The notes beneath the pieces are model-generated. The model saw nothing but the letters and a program-made list of their open reading frames with translations. It was not told where the DNA came from and made no database searches. The translations under genes were made by a program, and so were the position numbers. 64,000 nucleotides of DNA from Hyphomicrobiales bacterium (GTDB lineage Bacteria > Pseudomonadota > Alphaproteobacteria > Rhizobiales > Rhizobiaceae). Below are positions 25,828 to 38,252 of this stretch, piece after piece. The stretch lies in contig UCAG01000007.1 of assembly GCA_900470285.1 (NCBI GenBank), positions 62,001 to 126,000 of the forward strand. Reading direction: 5' to 3'. Positions within the stretch are counted from its first letter, which is position 1. Every line of letters begins with the position of its first letter.

Positions 25828-27585
25828 TCAGGCAATGTACCATTTGGCGGATAATTTTTGCAGTGCCTCATAGGCTGAGAGCACTGTTTCCATTTGCGCC
25901 GTATGGCCGCGAATGAAATCTTCGCCGTAAATGGTTTCGTCCGGATATTCGGTGATCAGCGTCAGCGGTACCGTATGACGGTCATCAACACCGATCAGGC
26001 AAGGGAAGCCGTTGATGATGCGGAAGCCGGTTTCGCCTGCATGTTTTTCAAACAAGGCGATCTGCGCATTATTGTATTCCACCAGACCGTCAATGGCCGA
26101 GAGATGACGGGTGACATGATCAACCAGCTCTTCGGATTGCTGCGCCCAGTCGGAGTGATGGCGGAGGATGAGGAAAAAGCCTTTCGGCAGTGTCCACATG
26201 CCAAAACCGCGCGGAATATAGCCGGAGAGCGGGCGCGTCCATTCATGAGACGGATAACCATGCAGATTCACGTGAAGCTTGGCACCGGTTAGTGCTTCGG
26301 CCTGCATGCGGATGGCTTTTTCCCAGAGCTTTTCGCCATTCTTGTCCTTGGTGCGATATTCCAGATCATCGCCCATTGCGGTGTAACGTGCCGCATGGTG
26401 CATATGTTTCGGATTATCAGCGCAGAGACGACGATGCAGCTCGTAGCCGTCAGGATTTTCCTGCGGAGAAATGGTGAAATGCGCCCCTTTACGGGACTTC
26501 AGCTCATGGGCCGCACGCAGCGCACCGACCACACCGGTGGTTTCATTAGCATGCTGACCGCCGCTGATAATCATCGGCTCATCAGTGCCTTTGATATAGC
26601 GGCCAAGAACGCTGCGGCCGGAACGGGATTTGGCCTCAAAAGCCTCCCCACCGATATGCTCCAGCTCCTGTGTGATCTGCGCTGCAAACAACGGTGTCTG
26701 TGCTGTGGCAAGCATCTGGCTTTCACCGGCGCTGTCTTGTGTGGATAAAGCGCGGGCGGTGATGCGGATGGAAGGCGCCGCATCGGCATAGATGATTTCC
26801 GGCACGATTTGTCCCGGCTGCAAACCACGGTCACCGAGCGGGCGACCGGATTTCTTCTGAAACACTTCCAGCAGTGAGAAATAGAAATCTTCGTGCAGCG
26901 CTTCTGTCAGGCTGAGCACTTCTTCCGCATAAGCCAGCTTCTGGTCTTTGACGGGCAGGGATACAGCAATGTTCAGCTCTTCAAAATAAGGCTCTGTATC
27001 ACCCCATGCATGATTAGCTACTGCTGCAATACCGGCATGGAACAGCTGTTCAAAATCTGTCTCAAAGCGCTCGGATGTGGTCGTGTCCTGATGGGTGATT
27101 ATCAGCCAGCCGGTCGGTGACAACAGTGTTTCACCAATCGCATCCTGATGGGTGCGGTTTGGTGCGAAAACCGTGTGCTGCGTAACGGTGCCGTTTTTAT
27201 CTGTCAGGCTCACCTGATAGATAAAGTCCTGTTTGCCCGATGGCTTGAACTCAACTACCGCATCACCGGTCAGCTTGGTCAGCGGATAGGTTTCCAGCAG
27301 AAAACGGTTTGGTGTGCAGGCTTCATGGGCAGGATAGGCGATGCTGATCTGCTTGAGGTTGCCGCACTCCACATCTTCAAGAAAGAAATGCACCAGCGGC
27401 TTATAGGCACTATGTAATTTGGCTGTAACGCCAAGTGCCTGCAATTTTGCTTCCGCAGCCTTGCGACTTTGCAAATCATCGAACAGCCACGCCTCAACCG
27501 TTGCGCCTTTCATCGACGCATCGGAGAAGCGGGCAACCAGTGCATCGAGGCTGCGCTCAAAGCTCTTTTCAAAGATCATGCTCAT
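25828..27585 (-). CDS. M14-family zinc metallocarboxypeptidase-like protein
   Basis: A 585-residue protein, long for the M14 family. The C-terminal half is the peptidase domain: HxxE is H345-A-N-E348 in SGGQHANETTG, followed by the NPDG segment (about 377-380), the third zinc ligand candidate in NLHGYPSHEW, and a catalytic glutamate candidate in LITEYPDE. The N-terminal 330 residues form a separate domain I do not recognise. No signal peptide is present, so it should act on imported peptides. Its ATG overlaps the permease stop by 4 bp, making it the last gene of the peptide transporter operon. Substrate unknown; the divergent 5-oxoprolinase suggests glutamyl or pyroglutamyl peptides. Confidence 0.85.
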   Translation of the reverse strand: MSMIFEKSFERSLDALVARFSDASMKGATVEAWLFDDLQSRKAAEAKLQALGVTAKLHSAYKPLVHFFLEDVECGNLKQISIAYPAHEACTPNRFLLETYPLTKLTGDAVVEFKPSGKQDFIYQVSLTDKNGTVTQHTVFAPNRTHQDAIGETLLSPTGWLIITHQDTTTSERFETDFEQLFHAGIAAVANHAWGDTEPYFEELNIAVSLPVKDQKLAYAEEVLSLTEALHEDFYFSLLEVFQKKSGRPLGDRGLQPGQIVPEIIYADAAPSIRITARALSTQDSAGESQMLATAQTPLFAAQITQELEHIGGEAFEAKSRSGRSVLGRYIKGTDEPMIISGGQHANETTGVVGALRAAHELKSRKGAHFTISPQENPDGYELHRRLCADNPKHMHHAARYTAMGDDLEYRTKDKNGEKLWEKAIRMQAEALTGAKLHVNLHGYPSHEWTRPLSGYIPRGFGMWTLPKGFFLILRHHSDWAQQSEELVDHVTRHLSAIDGLVEYNNAQIALFEKHAGETGFRIINGFPCLIGVDDRHTVPLTLITEYPDETIYGEDFIRGHTAQMETVLSAYEALQKLSAKWYIA

Positions 27586-28439
27586 CGTGATGTTCTCCCT
27601 GTCGGATCAAGGCTGTCACGCAGCCAGTCACCCAGAAGGTTGAGGCCAAGAACTGTCAGCAAGATTGCTAACCCCGGGAAAACACTGACCCACCATGCGG
27701 TTTGCAGGTAAGTACGGCCATCGGCCAGCATACCACCCCAGCTTGGAATGGTCGGATCAACACCAAGCCCCAAGAACGTTAGGCTGGATTCCAGCAGAAT
27801 ATTATTGGCAACATTCAGCGTCATCAGCACGATCACCGGACCAAGCAGGTTCGGCAGCAGGTGCTGGAAAATAATGCGCCAGTCTTTCACGCCGATTGCA
27901 CGGGCGGAGAGGATAAATTCACGCTCACGCAGTGCCAGTACCGAACCGCGTACCAGACGGGCATATTGTACCCATTGGGAAACGATCAGCAGAATGATGG
28001 TGTTCATCAGACCACCGCCGACAATGGCGATAAAGGTAATGGCCAGCAGGATGAATGGCAGTGCGAGCTGCACATCGGCAAAACGCATCACCACCATGTC
28101 CCAGAAGCCGCGATAGTAACCGGCAATCAGACCCATGATAACGCCGACAACCACGGCACCGGCAACTGAGACAAAGCCGACCAGCAGCGAGATTTTACCG
28201 CCGGTGACTACGCGTGCCAGCACATCGCGGCCAAGCGGGTCGGTGCCGAATATATGGGACATATTGGTGAATGGCGGCGTAAGACGCGCCATCAAGTCGA
28301 TCTTGTCCGCACCGCCGGGAAACAACAGGCCGGAGAACAGCACGGCAAGACAGATAATAGCTGTCAGGCCGACGCCGAGAATGAATTCAAGGCTGAACAG
28401 GCGGGAGAACAGCAGGGAAGAGGAAGTTTTCGCGGCCAT
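27582..28439 (-). CDS. Peptide ABC transporter permease (DppC family)
   Basis: A 285-residue inner-membrane permease. Family features are the first helix followed by HIFGTDPLGRDVLARVVTGGK and the EAA loop FILSARAIGVKDWRIIFQHLLPN; it ends GDWLRDSLDPTGR. It begins 3 bp after the DppB-type gene and overlaps the peptidase start by 4 bp, so the peptidase is translated right behind it. Confidence 0.94.
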   Translation of the reverse strand: MAAKTSSSLLFSRLFSLEFILGVGLTAIICLAVLFSGLLFPGGADKIDLMARLTPPFTNMSHIFGTDPLGRDVLARVVTGGKISLLVGFVSVAGAVVVGVIMGLIAGYYRGFWDMVVMRFADVQLALPFILLAITFIAIVGGGLMNTIILLIVSQWVQYARLVRGSVLALREREFILSARAIGVKDWRIIFQHLLPNLLGPVIVLMTLNVANNILLESSLTFLGLGVDPTIPSWGGMLADGRTYLQTAWWVSVFPGLAILLTVLGLNLLGDWLRDSLDPTGRTSR

Positions 28440-28442
28440 TTT

Positions 28443-29366
28443 CTACTCCGTCCGGATACGCGGATCGACAAGACCATAGGCAATATCGACCAGAAGATTG
28501 ACACCGATAATCATGAGCGACAGCACGGTGATACTTGCCTGCAGAACCGGATAGTCACGACCGGAAACCGCATCGAAAGCCAGTGTGCCCATGCCGGGCC
28601 AGTTGAACACGCGTTCAACGACCACAATACCGCCGAGCAACCCGCCGAATTGCAGACCGAAATAGGTGATCAGCGGAATAGCGCAATTGCGCAGTGCATG
28701 TTTGTACAGCACTTTGTTTTCGCTCAGGCCCTTGGCGCGTGCCACCATAATATACTGTGACTGCAGAGTCTCTAACATGGAGGTGCGCACCAGACGCACA
28801 TTGGTGGCGGTGAGGATAATCCCCATAGTCACCGCAGGCATGATGAAACTGGAAAAACCGCTCATACCGCTTGGCGGCAGCCATTGCAGACCGACAGCAA
28901 ACAGCAGCACCAGCATGGTTGCGAGCCAGAAGTTCGGGAAAGAGAGACCGACAAGCGACAGGATACGGATCAGCTGATCTGCCCATTTGCCACGCGATAC
29001 CGCTGCTTTAATACCGAGCGGGATCGAGATAATGATCGATACGGCCATGGATGCAAAAGCTAGCAGCAAGGTTGCAGGCAGGGCATCCTTGATCAGCAGG
29101 GAAACCGGAGTGCCGCCAAGGAAGCTGCGTCCGAAATCCAGCGTGAACAGGCCTTTGATGAAATTCATATATTGCACGATGAAAGGCTGGTTCAGACCCA
29201 GACCTTCACGGATACGCTCCAGATCGGCCTCGGTTACGCTGCCCGCACCCTGTGTGAGCATCAGCGCCGGATCACCGGTCATACGGATTGCGAAAGCGAC
29301 GGTCAAAGTCACGACAATGACGACAAAGATCGCCTGTAAAATTCGTTTGATCAGAAACCCGGCCAA
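28443..29366 (-). CDS. Peptide ABC transporter permease (DppB family)
   Basis: A 307-residue permease with an N-terminal helix FLIKRILQAIFVVIVVTL typical of DppB, six predicted membrane segments, an EAA loop (YIMVARAKGLSENKVLYKHALRN) and the ending DIAYGLVDPRIR. It follows the binding-protein gene, from which it is separated by a GC-rich hairpin. Confidence 0.94.
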   Translation of the reverse strand: MAGFLIKRILQAIFVVIVVTLTVAFAIRMTGDPALMLTQGAGSVTEADLERIREGLGLNQPFIVQYMNFIKGLFTLDFGRSFLGGTPVSLLIKDALPATLLLAFASMAVSIIISIPLGIKAAVSRGKWADQLIRILSLVGLSFPNFWLATMLVLLFAVGLQWLPPSGMSGFSSFIMPAVTMGIILTATNVRLVRTSMLETLQSQYIMVARAKGLSENKVLYKHALRNCAIPLITYFGLQFGGLLGGIVVVERVFNWPGMGTLAFDAVSGRDYPVLQASITVLSLMIIGVNLLVDIAYGLVDPRIRTE

Positions 29367-29396
29367 AATTCTTATCCTTTATAAGATCAAGGAAAT

Positions 29397-29425
29397 ACCG
29401 CGCCGGCTTAAATGACCGGCGCGGT
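29397..29425 (-). terminator. Intercistronic hairpin after the binding-protein gene
   Basis: Perfect 10 bp inverted repeat ACCGCGCCGG (29397-29406) and CCGGCGCGGT (29416-29425) between the binding-protein stop and the permease start. No T-tract follows on the minus strand, so mRNA stabilisation of the upstream gene, not termination, is likely. Confidence 0.6.
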
Positions 29426-29436
29426 TTATTGTTATA

Positions 29437-30969
29437 TTAGTCAACACTGACTTCGGTGAGGCGCAGACGGCTGTCCGGTGCCGGTACGAAATCTTTCACG
29501 CGCTTGTTGATGCCGTAAATCGCTTTGAGATTGTAAAGCGGCATTTCCAATGCACGGTCGGCTGCGTATTTTGCGATTTCCTTGAGGATTTCTTCACGCT
29601 TGGCACGATCGGTAATGGCGCGCTGGGATTCCAGCAGCTCATTCAACTTCGGATCATTGTCATACGGGTTCCACTTTTCACCGGCGTGATACATGGAATA
29701 AGCGGTATTATCATAGTCGAATGTCCAGCCGCCCCATGACTGCTGGAACATCGCGCCGGTTTTACCCTGCGGGATGATGTCGTTCAGAAGCACGTTGGTT
29801 TCATATGGCTTGATGGTCGCATTGATACCGATGATCTGCAGATAGCTGGAAACAGCCTGCACAACTTCGTTGAACGTTGCGTCATTACCGCGAATGTCGA
29901 TCTGCACAGCTGCACCCGGTTTAACACCGGCTTCTGCCAGAAGCTTCTTCGCGCCTTCCGGATCGTATGGCAGCGGCTTCATTTCGGCATCATAACCGAA
30001 GGAGAGGGCGCCCTGAAGGCTGGCAATCGGTTCAGCCTGACCACCGAGAATGGACTTGATGATGGTGTCGCGATCAACACCGAGGATCAGCGCCTTACGC
30101 ACACGTTCATCAGCGGTAATACCGTCGCGGGTATTATAGCGCAGTGAATAAACTGTCGGACCGGCAGTGGTGACAATCGCCAGATTAGGATCAGCTTCGA
30201 TTGTCGGGATCATACCGATCGGAATTGTTGGCGGGATTACCAGATCAACGCGGCCTGCCTGCAATTCGGCAACGGCTGTTGATGGTTCGGTGATGAAGCG
30301 GTATTCAAGTTCCGAGAGCTTTGGTGCGCCGCCCCAATGGTCAGCAAAAGCTTCCATCTGAATGCCGACTTTTGGCTTGTAGCTGATGACTTTGAACGGG
30401 CCGGTGCCGACAGGATTGGCGTTGAAGAAATCATCGCCTTTTTCCTGAATATATTTTGGCGGCACGATCATCGCGCCGTAACCGGCGAGCTTGGTCATCA
30501 GAACCGGATCGGTTGCTTTCAGGTGGAAGTCGACAGTCTTGTCGTCGATGACTTCGATTTTTTCAATTGCAACATAGTTAGAGCGCTGCGGGCCTTTGGC
30601 ACCTTCATCACCGAGCAGACGCTCAAAGGTGAATTTAACAGCTTCCGCATTGAAAGGCTCGCCATTGTGGAATTTTACATTCTCACGCAGGTTGAAGCGG
30701 ATACGCTTGCCTTCGTCCAGCTCTTCCCAAGATGTGGCGAGCGCCGGTACGATTTTCAGGTCAGGGCCGCGATAGACCAGACCGTCATAAATATTGGTGG
30801 CAACAGATGCCCAGTTGACCAGAAATGTGTCAATCGGATCCCAGCTGCCCGGATCCTGCGGTGAGGATACGGTCATTTTACCGGCTGCGAATGCCGGTGC
30901 GGATGACAGGGCAACAGCAGATAATGCTGTGCCGACAGTCAGTGCTGTGAATAATGCTTTAAGCTTCAT
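29437..30969 (-). CDS. Peptide ABC transporter substrate-binding protein (family 5)
   Basis: A 510-residue periplasmic binding protein with a signal peptide ending near APAFAAGK (about residue 28). Family-5 features are LVYRGPDLKIVPALATSWEE, IRFNLRENVKFHNGEPFNAEAVKFTFER in part, and NPVGTGPFKV. It delivers substrate to the DppB/DppC pair encoded next. Peptides are the usual ligands, though glutathione, opines and sugars are known in this family. Confidence 0.94.
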   Translation of the reverse strand: MKLKALFTALTVGTALSAVALSSAPAFAAGKMTVSSPQDPGSWDPIDTFLVNWASVATNIYDGLVYRGPDLKIVPALATSWEELDEGKRIRFNLRENVKFHNGEPFNAEAVKFTFERLLGDEGAKGPQRSNYVAIEKIEVIDDKTVDFHLKATDPVLMTKLAGYGAMIVPPKYIQEKGDDFFNANPVGTGPFKVISYKPKVGIQMEAFADHWGGAPKLSELEYRFITEPSTAVAELQAGRVDLVIPPTIPIGMIPTIEADPNLAIVTTAGPTVYSLRYNTRDGITADERVRKALILGVDRDTIIKSILGGQAEPIASLQGALSFGYDAEMKPLPYDPEGAKKLLAEAGVKPGAAVQIDIRGNDATFNEVVQAVSSYLQIIGINATIKPYETNVLLNDIIPQGKTGAMFQQSWGGWTFDYDNTAYSMYHAGEKWNPYDNDPKLNELLESQRAITDRAKREEILKEIAKYAADRALEMPLYNLKAIYGINKRVKDFVPAPDSRLRLTEVSVD

Positions 30970-31013
30970 AATCTCGACTCCCCTTTTGTAAACAATGAAA
31001 CAGATGTTAGATT

Positions 31014-32873
<1,860 letters not shown>

Positions 32874-32875
32874 CC

Positions 32876-33472
32876 TTATAGTGTAATGGCAGAACGGGCT
32901 GCCTGATTAAATGCACCCGACATAAAGCGCAGCAGAGCCGCCACTTCCGACAGGGTTTCTTCCGAAGGGCGGGCATTGGCTGTGGAATCCACGAGCAGAC
33001 GCTCGCGGATCTGCGCATAACGCGCACAGGCTTCAGCGCCTTTATCGGTAATACGGACGGTCTTTTCTTTTGCAGCCTTGCCGGTGGTCAGCAAACCGGC
33101 ATTTTCCAGCTTGCGCAGGGCATAGGTCGCAATATGTGTGTCTTCAATATCCAGAACCAGACAGATATCTGCAAGCTTCTTTTCACGTCCGCGATGGCGG
33201 ATTGAATGCAGGATCAGAATTTCGATCGGGGAGAGACCAGGCAGCCCTGCGGCGGCCATGCAGCGTACCATCCAGCGGGAGAATGCATGGGACGCGAGAA
33301 TCAAACCATATTCAACTTCAGATAAAGCGGTGGAGCCGCCTTCTGCCAGATGTGCGGAAGAGACAATAGGACCGATGGAAGGGATAGGGCGCAAATGCTT
33401 GGGCAGGCTGACCTCGGCCACAAATGACTCGTCATTATGATCTGCCGGTGGCGGCGATTTTTTCCTGCTCAT
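32876..33472 (-). CDS. Winged-helix (MarR-like) DNA-binding regulator
   Basis: A 198-residue protein. About 65 N-terminal residues are polar and rich in proline; the rest is a MarR-type winged helix (GLSPIEILILHSIRHRGREKKLADICLVL, recognition helix around DIEDTHIATYALRKLENAGLL, wing KEKTVRITDKG). It is the first gene of the peptide transporter and peptidase operon and is divergent from the 5-oxoprolinase gene. A 21 bp dyad in the 124 bp between them is a candidate operator. It is probably the local regulator of both units. Confidence 0.85.
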   Translation of the reverse strand: MSRKKSPPPADHNDESFVAEVSLPKHLRPIPSIGPIVSSAHLAEGGSTALSEVEYGLILASHAFSRWMVRCMAAAGLPGLSPIEILILHSIRHRGREKKLADICLVLDIEDTHIATYALRKLENAGLLTTGKAAKEKTVRITDKGAEACARYAQIRERLLVDSTANARPSEETLSEVAALLRFMSGAFNQAARSAITL

Positions 33473-33512
33473 ATTGCCAGTCTCCCAATCCTGTGTATTT
33501 TATGTCACCATC

Positions 33513-33533
33513 TTATCGACATTTTGTCAATAA
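33513..33533. promoter_or_regulatory. Candidate operator dyad between winged-helix regulator and 5-oxoprolinase genes
   Basis: TTATCGACA (33513-33521), TTT, TGTCAATAA (33525-33533): arms match at 8 of 9 positions. On the minus strand the dyad includes TTGACA, so a bound protein would cover a -35-like element of the regulator operon. Confidence 0.5.
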
Positions 33534-33596
33534 AATGAAACTATGTTTTCCAATAAACATTCAGCGTAACGGCATAATTTTGTGAGGGAGCCGATA

Positions 33597-36500
33597 ATGA
33601 GCGCAGCGACACAAGAGATTTCAGGGGCTTGGGACTTCTGGATTGATCGTGGCGGCACATTTACGGATGTTATCGGTCGTGACCCGCAGGGCGTGCTCCA
33701 CGCCCGCAAAGTGCTGTCAGAGAATCCTTCTGCCTATAAGGATGCGGCTGTTCAGGGTATCCGCCTGCATCTGGGGCTTGAAACCGGTGAGCCGGTACCG
33801 ACCGGTGCAATCGGTGAAGTGCGTATGGGTACAACCGTTGCCACCAATGCGCTGCTGGAGCGCAAGGGTGAAAAGCTGGCGCTGGTGACCACCAAGGGTT
33901 TCCGCGATGCGCTGCGTATCGGCTATCAGGAACGCAAGAATATTTTTGCGACTGAAATCATCAAGCCGGAAGCGCTTTATGACCGCGTTGTCGAGATTGA
34001 TGAGCGCGTTTTGGCCGATGGCAGCACTGAATTGCCGCTTGATCTGGCTCAGGCAGAAGCTGCCCTGCGTGCGCTGAAAGCTGAGGGCTATAATGCCGTC
34101 GCTATCGTGTTCATGCATGCCTATAAATTTCCAACGCATGAAGCCGCTGTGGCTAAAATCGCCCGTGAAATCGGCATTGAGCAGGTCTCCGTCAGCCATG
34201 AAGTGTCGCCGCTGATTAAGCTGGTCGGCCGTGGCGATACAACCGTTGTTGATGCTTATTTGTCACCGGTTCTGCGCCGTTATGTGGCGCAGGTTTCCCG
34301 TGAGCTGGATGTTGAGCGCACCGGTGCGCGCGTTATGTTCATGATGTCCTCGGGCGGCCTGACGGCAGCGGATATGTTTCAGGGTAAAGACGCTATTCTC
34401 TCCGGCCCTGCCGGTGGTGTGGTCGGTTTGGCGCGTACCGGTGCAACTGCCGGTTTTGGTCAGGTTATCGGCTTTGATATGGGTGGTACATCGACAGATG
34501 TGGCACATTTTGACGGCGAATATGAACGCGCTTTTGAAACCGAAGTGGCTGGTGTGCGCGTTCGCGCGCCGATGATGCTGATCCACACGGTTGCGGCGGG
34601 CGGCGGTTCTATTTTGCATTTTGATGCGGGTCGTTTCCGCGTTGGTCCTGATTCTGCCGGTGCCAATCCGGGGCCTGCCTGCTACCGCAATGGTGGCCCG
34701 CTGGCTGTTACCGATGCCAATGTGATGCTCGGTAAATTGATTCCGGATTATTTCCCGTCGATCTTTGGTCCCGATCAGGACAAGCCGCTGGATGTTGAGC
34801 GTGTTCGTGCGTTGTTTACGCAGATGGCTGTTGAGATCGGCGATGATCGCACACCGGAAAGCGTGGCAGACGGTTTTATCCGTATTGCTGTTGCCAATAT
34901 GGTTGAAGCGATCAAGAAGATTTCTGTACAGCGCGGTTATGATGTGACCCGTTATGCACTCAGTTGCTTTGGCGGTGCCGGTGGTCAGCATGCCTGTCTG
35001 GTAGCTGATGCGCTGGGTATGAAGAATATTCTGCTGCATCCGATGTCCGGTCTGTTGTCTGCCTATGGCATGGGTTTGGCGGATATCCGCGCGACGCGCC
35101 AGAAGGCGCTGGGTGTTGATCTTGATGCGGATGCGCCTGCTGAATTGCAGCGACTTGGTGCAGAACTGGCCGCTGAATGTGTGGCTGAACTTACTGCACA
35201 GGGCGTGGAAGAGCAGGTTATTACCAAGCATCTGCGTGCGCATATCCGTTATGCGGGCACAGATACTGTACTTTCCGTTGAGGCAACTTATCCGGCGGTT
35301 GATGCGGCCTCGCGCCTGCGTGCTGAATTTGAAGCTGCGCATAAGCGTCGTTTTGGTTTCATCGCGGAAAATAAAGCGCTGGTCATTGATGCTGTTGAAC
35401 TCGAAACCGTCGGCGGTGGTGCCGGTGAGGGTGAAGCAGCAGGCAGCATCGGTGAAGCAACTGAAGCGCAGGCTGATCGTCAGACGCGCTTCTATTCGCA
35501 AGGTGCATTCCACGATGCTTCCGTAGTTGTGCGTGAAACGATGCAGCGCGGCCAGACCGTAACCGGCCCTGCAATTATCATTGAGAAAAACCAGACCATT
35601 ATTATTGAAGATGGCTGGCAGGCACGCCTGACCGAGCATGATCATGTGGTGCTGACCCGCATCAAGGCGCTGCCGAAACGCGTGGCAATCGGCACAGAAG
35701 CTGATCCGGTCATGCTGGAGATTTTCAACAATCTGTTCATGTCGATTGCGGAACAGATGGGCGTGACTTTGCAGAACACCGCCTATTCGGTGAATATTAA
35801 AGAGCGCCTCGATTTCTCCTGCGCGGTCTTTGATGCGACAGGCAATCTGGTTGCCAATGCGCCGCATATGCCGGTGCATCTCGGCTCGATGGATGCCTCT
35901 GTTGCCACAGCTATCCGTGAAAATCCGGTGATCAAACCGGGCGATGTTTTCCTGATTAATGCGCCTTATAATGGCGGTACGCATTTGCCGGATCTGACTG
36001 TGTGTACGCCGGTCTTCGATGATGAGCAGACAGAAATCCGTTTCTGGGTTGCCAGCCGTGGTCACCATGCTGATATCGGCGGTATTGCACCGGGTTCGAT
36101 GTCGCCGCTGGCGGTGAATATTGAGCAGGAAGGTGTCTATATCGATAATTTCAAACTGGTCGATCAGGGGCAGTTCCGCGAAGAAGCACTGGGTGATCTG
36201 CTCAATGGTGCCAAATATCCGGTGCGTAACCTCACGCAGAACGTCAACGATCTGAAAGCTCAGATTGCCGCCAATGAAAAAGGCGTGGCTGAGTTGCGCA
36301 AGATGATTGTGCACTTCGGCGAAGACGTGGTGAAAGCCTATATGGGGCATGTGCAGGATAATGCTGCCGAAAGCGTGCGCCGTGTGCTGGATCAATTGCC
36401 GGATGGTCAGTTCACCTATGAGCTTGATCAGGGCAGCAAGATTGAAGTCAAAGTGACGATTGACCGTGTGAAGCGTGAAGCGACGGTTGATTTCACTGGT

Positions 36501-37226
36501 ACATCTGAACAGCGTCCGGACAATTTCAACGCCCCGCAGCCGGTAACCCGTGCCGCCGTGCTTTATGTTTTCCGCGTGTTGGTGGACGGCGATATTCCGA
36601 TGAATGCCGGTTGTCTGCGTCCGATTAAAATTATCGTGCCGGAAGGCTCGATGCTGTCACCGCATTATCCGGCTGCTGTTGTGGCGGGCAATGTGGAAGT
36701 CAGTCAGGCTGTGACCAACTGTCTGTTTGGCGCGACCAAGGCCATGGCTGCAGCACAGGGTACGATGAACAATCTGACCTTCGGTAATAATGAATATCAG
36801 TATTATGAAACTATCTGTTCCGGTGCGCCGGCAGGGCCTGGTTTCAATGGTGCCGATGCTGTGCATACCCATATGACGAACTCGCGTCTGACCGATCCGG
36901 AAATTCTGGAAACCCGTTTCCCTGTAATGCTGGAAGATTTCCATATCCGTGAAAATTCCGGCGGCCGCGGTAAGTGGACAGCGGGTAATGGTACGCATCG
37001 TACAATCCGTGCTCTGGAAGAGCTGGAATTTGCGATTCTCTCCGGTCATCGCCGCGTACGGCCGTTTGGCCTTGAAGGCGGTGAGGACGGCCAGCTGGGA
37101 CGCAATGAAGTCCGCCGTCAGGACGGTTCTGTTGAAGTACTGAAAGGCTGCGATCAGGTGGTTCTGAAAGCCGGTGAGGCTTTCACCATCATCACACCGA
37201 CCGGTGGCGGATACGGTAAAAACTAA
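33597..37226 (+). CDS. Fused 5-oxoprolinase (hydantoinase A/B, OplaH type)
   Basis: A 1209-residue protein with the HyuA domain (about 1-690) and HyuB domain (about 700-1209) in one chain, the organisation of ATP-dependent 5-oxoprolinase (EC 3.5.2.9), which opens 5-oxoproline to glutamate. N-terminal [17 protein letters not shown] and [14 protein letters not shown] are the actin-like ATP motifs; the B half begins [20 protein letters not shown] and contains [12 protein letters not shown]. The ATG at 33597 has GAGGGAG six to seven bases upstream; an in-frame GTG at 33582 is less likely. Hydantoinase is the alternative, but the opening motif and fusion favour oxoprolinase. It is divergent from the peptide uptake operon. 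Confidence 0.92.
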   Translation: MSAATQEISGAWDFWIDRGGTFTDVIGRDPQGVLHARKVLSENPSAYKDAAVQGIRLHLGLETGEPVPTGAIGEVRMGTTVATNALLERKGEKLALVTTKGFRDALRIGYQERKNIFATEIIKPEALYDRVVEIDERVLADGSTELPLDLAQAEAALRALKAEGYNAVAIVFMHAYKFPTHEAAVAKIAREIGIEQVSVSHEVSPLIKLVGRGDTTVVDAYLSPVLRRYVAQVSRELDVERTGARVMFMMSSGGLTAADMFQGKDAILSGPAGGVVGLARTGATAGFGQVIGFDMGGTSTDVAHFDGEYERAFETEVAGVRVRAPMMLIHTVAAGGGSILHFDAGRFRVGPDSAGANPGPACYRNGGPLAVTDANVMLGKLIPDYFPSIFGPDQDKPLDVERVRALFTQMAVEIGDDRTPESVADGFIRIAVANMVEAIKKISVQRGYDVTRYALSCFGGAGGQHACLVADALGMKNILLHPMSGLLSAYGMGLADIRATRQKALGVDLDADAPAELQRLGAELAAECVAELTAQGVEEQVITKHLRAHIRYAGTDTVLSVEATYPAVDAASRLRAEFEAAHKRRFGFIAENKALVIDAVELETVGGGAGEGEAAGSIGEATEAQADRQTRFYSQGAFHDASVVVRETMQRGQTVTGPAIIIEKNQTIIIEDGWQARLTEHDHVVLTRIKALPKRVAIGTEADPVMLEIFNNLFMSIAEQMGVTLQNTAYSVNIKERLDFSCAVFDATGNLVANAPHMPVHLGSMDASVATAIRENPVIKPGDVFLINAPYNGGTHLPDLTVCTPVFDDEQTEIRFWVASRGHHADIGGIAPGSMSPLAVNIEQEGVYIDNFKLVDQGQFREEALGDLLNGAKYPVRNLTQNVNDLKAQIAANEKGVAELRKMIVHFGEDVVKAYMGHVQDNAAESVRRVLDQLPDGQFTYELDQGSKIEVKVTIDRVKREATVDFTGTSEQRPDNFNAPQPVTRAAVLYVFRVLVDGDIPMNAGCLRPIKIIVPEGSMLSPHYPAAVVAGNVEVSQAVTNCLFGATKAMAAAQGTMNNLTFGNNEYQYYETICSGAPAGPGFNGADAVHTHMTNSRLTDPEILETRFPVMLEDFHIRENSGGRGKWTAGNGTHRTIRALEELEFAILSGHRRVRPFGLEGGEDGQLGRNEVRRQDGSVEVLKGCDQVVLKAGEAFTIITPTGGGYGKN

Positions 37227-37245
37227 GTTTTACAGTATGAGATAC

Positions 37246-37280
37246 ACAAAGCCCTTTGCCTGAAACGCAAAGGGCTTTGT
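37246..37280 (+). terminator. Hairpin terminator after the 5-oxoprolinase gene
   Basis: Perfect 14 bp stem ACAAAGCCCTTTGC (37246-37259) and GCAAAGGGCTTTGT (37267-37280) with a 7 nt loop. The T-tract is inside the stem, not after it. Confidence 0.75.
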
Positions 37281-37442
37281 TATAAATGCCACAGGTCAGT
37301 CAGAAACTTATTATTTCACGCGTTAATTCTGTTTTTACCATGTTGTTGTCATAGATGTGGGTTCTCAGGTTTCAGACTTGCTGAATGAAAAACGCAGCCC
37401 CTGCGTTCAGTAAATCAGAAAAGATAAATGAATGAAGTGATA

Positions 37443-37497
37443 GATCCCGTGACTGCTCTTAAGCCTGACTTAAGGACAGACATGATAGTTCGGGATC
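37443..37497. repeat. Nested inverted repeat in the L,D-transpeptidase leader
   Basis: Outer arms GATCCCG (37443-37449) and CGGGATC (37491-37497) enclose a second imperfect repeat centred on two CTTAAG hexamers. It ends 25 bp before the gene and would fold in the leader RNA. Function unknown. Confidence 0.4.
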
Positions 37498-37522
37498 AAT
37501 TCCAATGAAGATTGAGCTATAA

Positions 37523-38245
37523 ATGTCTGAATTTGCATTCTCCCGTCGTAATTTCTTGCTTGGAGTCAGCGCTCTTGCTTTGACGGGTTGCGTTTCCACC
37601 GGTGAAACCAAACGCCCTTCGGCTGATCTTGCAGCCAATAAAATCAAGCCTGTCACTCCGCCAATGTATTATGCAGTGTGGGATGAAGGCTATCAGATTC
37701 CTGAAGTCGATGTGTCGAAGATACCGGAAAAATTCTGGCGTGCTGAAGTTGATTACATGACCGATGAGAAGCCGGGCACTGTGATTGTCGACACGCCGAA
37801 TAAATATCTTTATCACATTAAGCCCGGTGGCCGTGCAACCCGTTATGGTATCGGTGTCGGTAAAGACGGTTATGCCTGGTCCGGCCGTGCAAAAATTGCC
37901 TATAAGCGTAAATGGCCGCGCTGGACACCGCCGGATGAAATGGTGGCACGTAATCCTGCTTTGCAGCCATACAGCATTGCCAATGGCGGTATGGGACCTG
38001 GTTTGCAAAATCCGCTCGGTGCCCGCGCGCATTACATTCATAAAGACGGACGTGACACGATTTACCGTATTCACGGCTCACCGGAATATTGGACAATCGG
38101 TAAATCCGTTTCTTCCGGTTGTATCCGTATGGTCAATCAGGATGTGATGCATCTGTATGATAATGTGCGCGATGGCAGCGATATTGTCGTCATTCCGGAC
38201 TTAAGCAAAACCGGACAGGCACATTCGGTTATGGCGGCTGGTTAA
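37523..38245 (+). CDS. L,D-transpeptidase lipoprotein (ErfK/YbiS/YcfS/YnhG family)
   Basis: A 240-residue cell-wall enzyme. A twin-arginine-like start (SRRNFLLG) leads to a lipobox LTGC with C23, so the protein is probably anchored in a membrane on the periplasmic side. The YkuD catalytic domain (about 90-225) contains H184 in IHGSPE and C200 in SSGCIRM, the active pair. Such enzymes make 3-3 crosslinks or attach outer-membrane proteins to peptidoglycan; Rhizobiales carry several. The ATG at 37523 has only a weak Shine-Dalgarno. Confidence 0.93.
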   Translation: MSEFAFSRRNFLLGVSALALTGCVSTGETKRPSADLAANKIKPVTPPMYYAVWDEGYQIPEVDVSKIPEKFWRAEVDYMTDEKPGTVIVDTPNKYLYHIKPGGRATRYGIGVGKDGYAWSGRAKIAYKRKWPRWTPPDEMVARNPALQPYSIANGGMGPGLQNPLGARAHYIHKDGRDTIYRIHGSPEYWTIGKSVSSGCIRMVNQDVMHLYDNVRDGSDIVVIPDLSKTGQAHSVMAAG

Positions 38246-38252
38246 TCAGCTT

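Noticed and set aside
34263-36395. A 710-codon open frame on the minus strand inside the 5-oxoprolinase gene
   Set aside because: It is fully antisense to a gene with clear family motifs, has no ribosome site, and its translation is rich in His, Arg, Cys and Thr, typical of a shadow frame in this codon usage.
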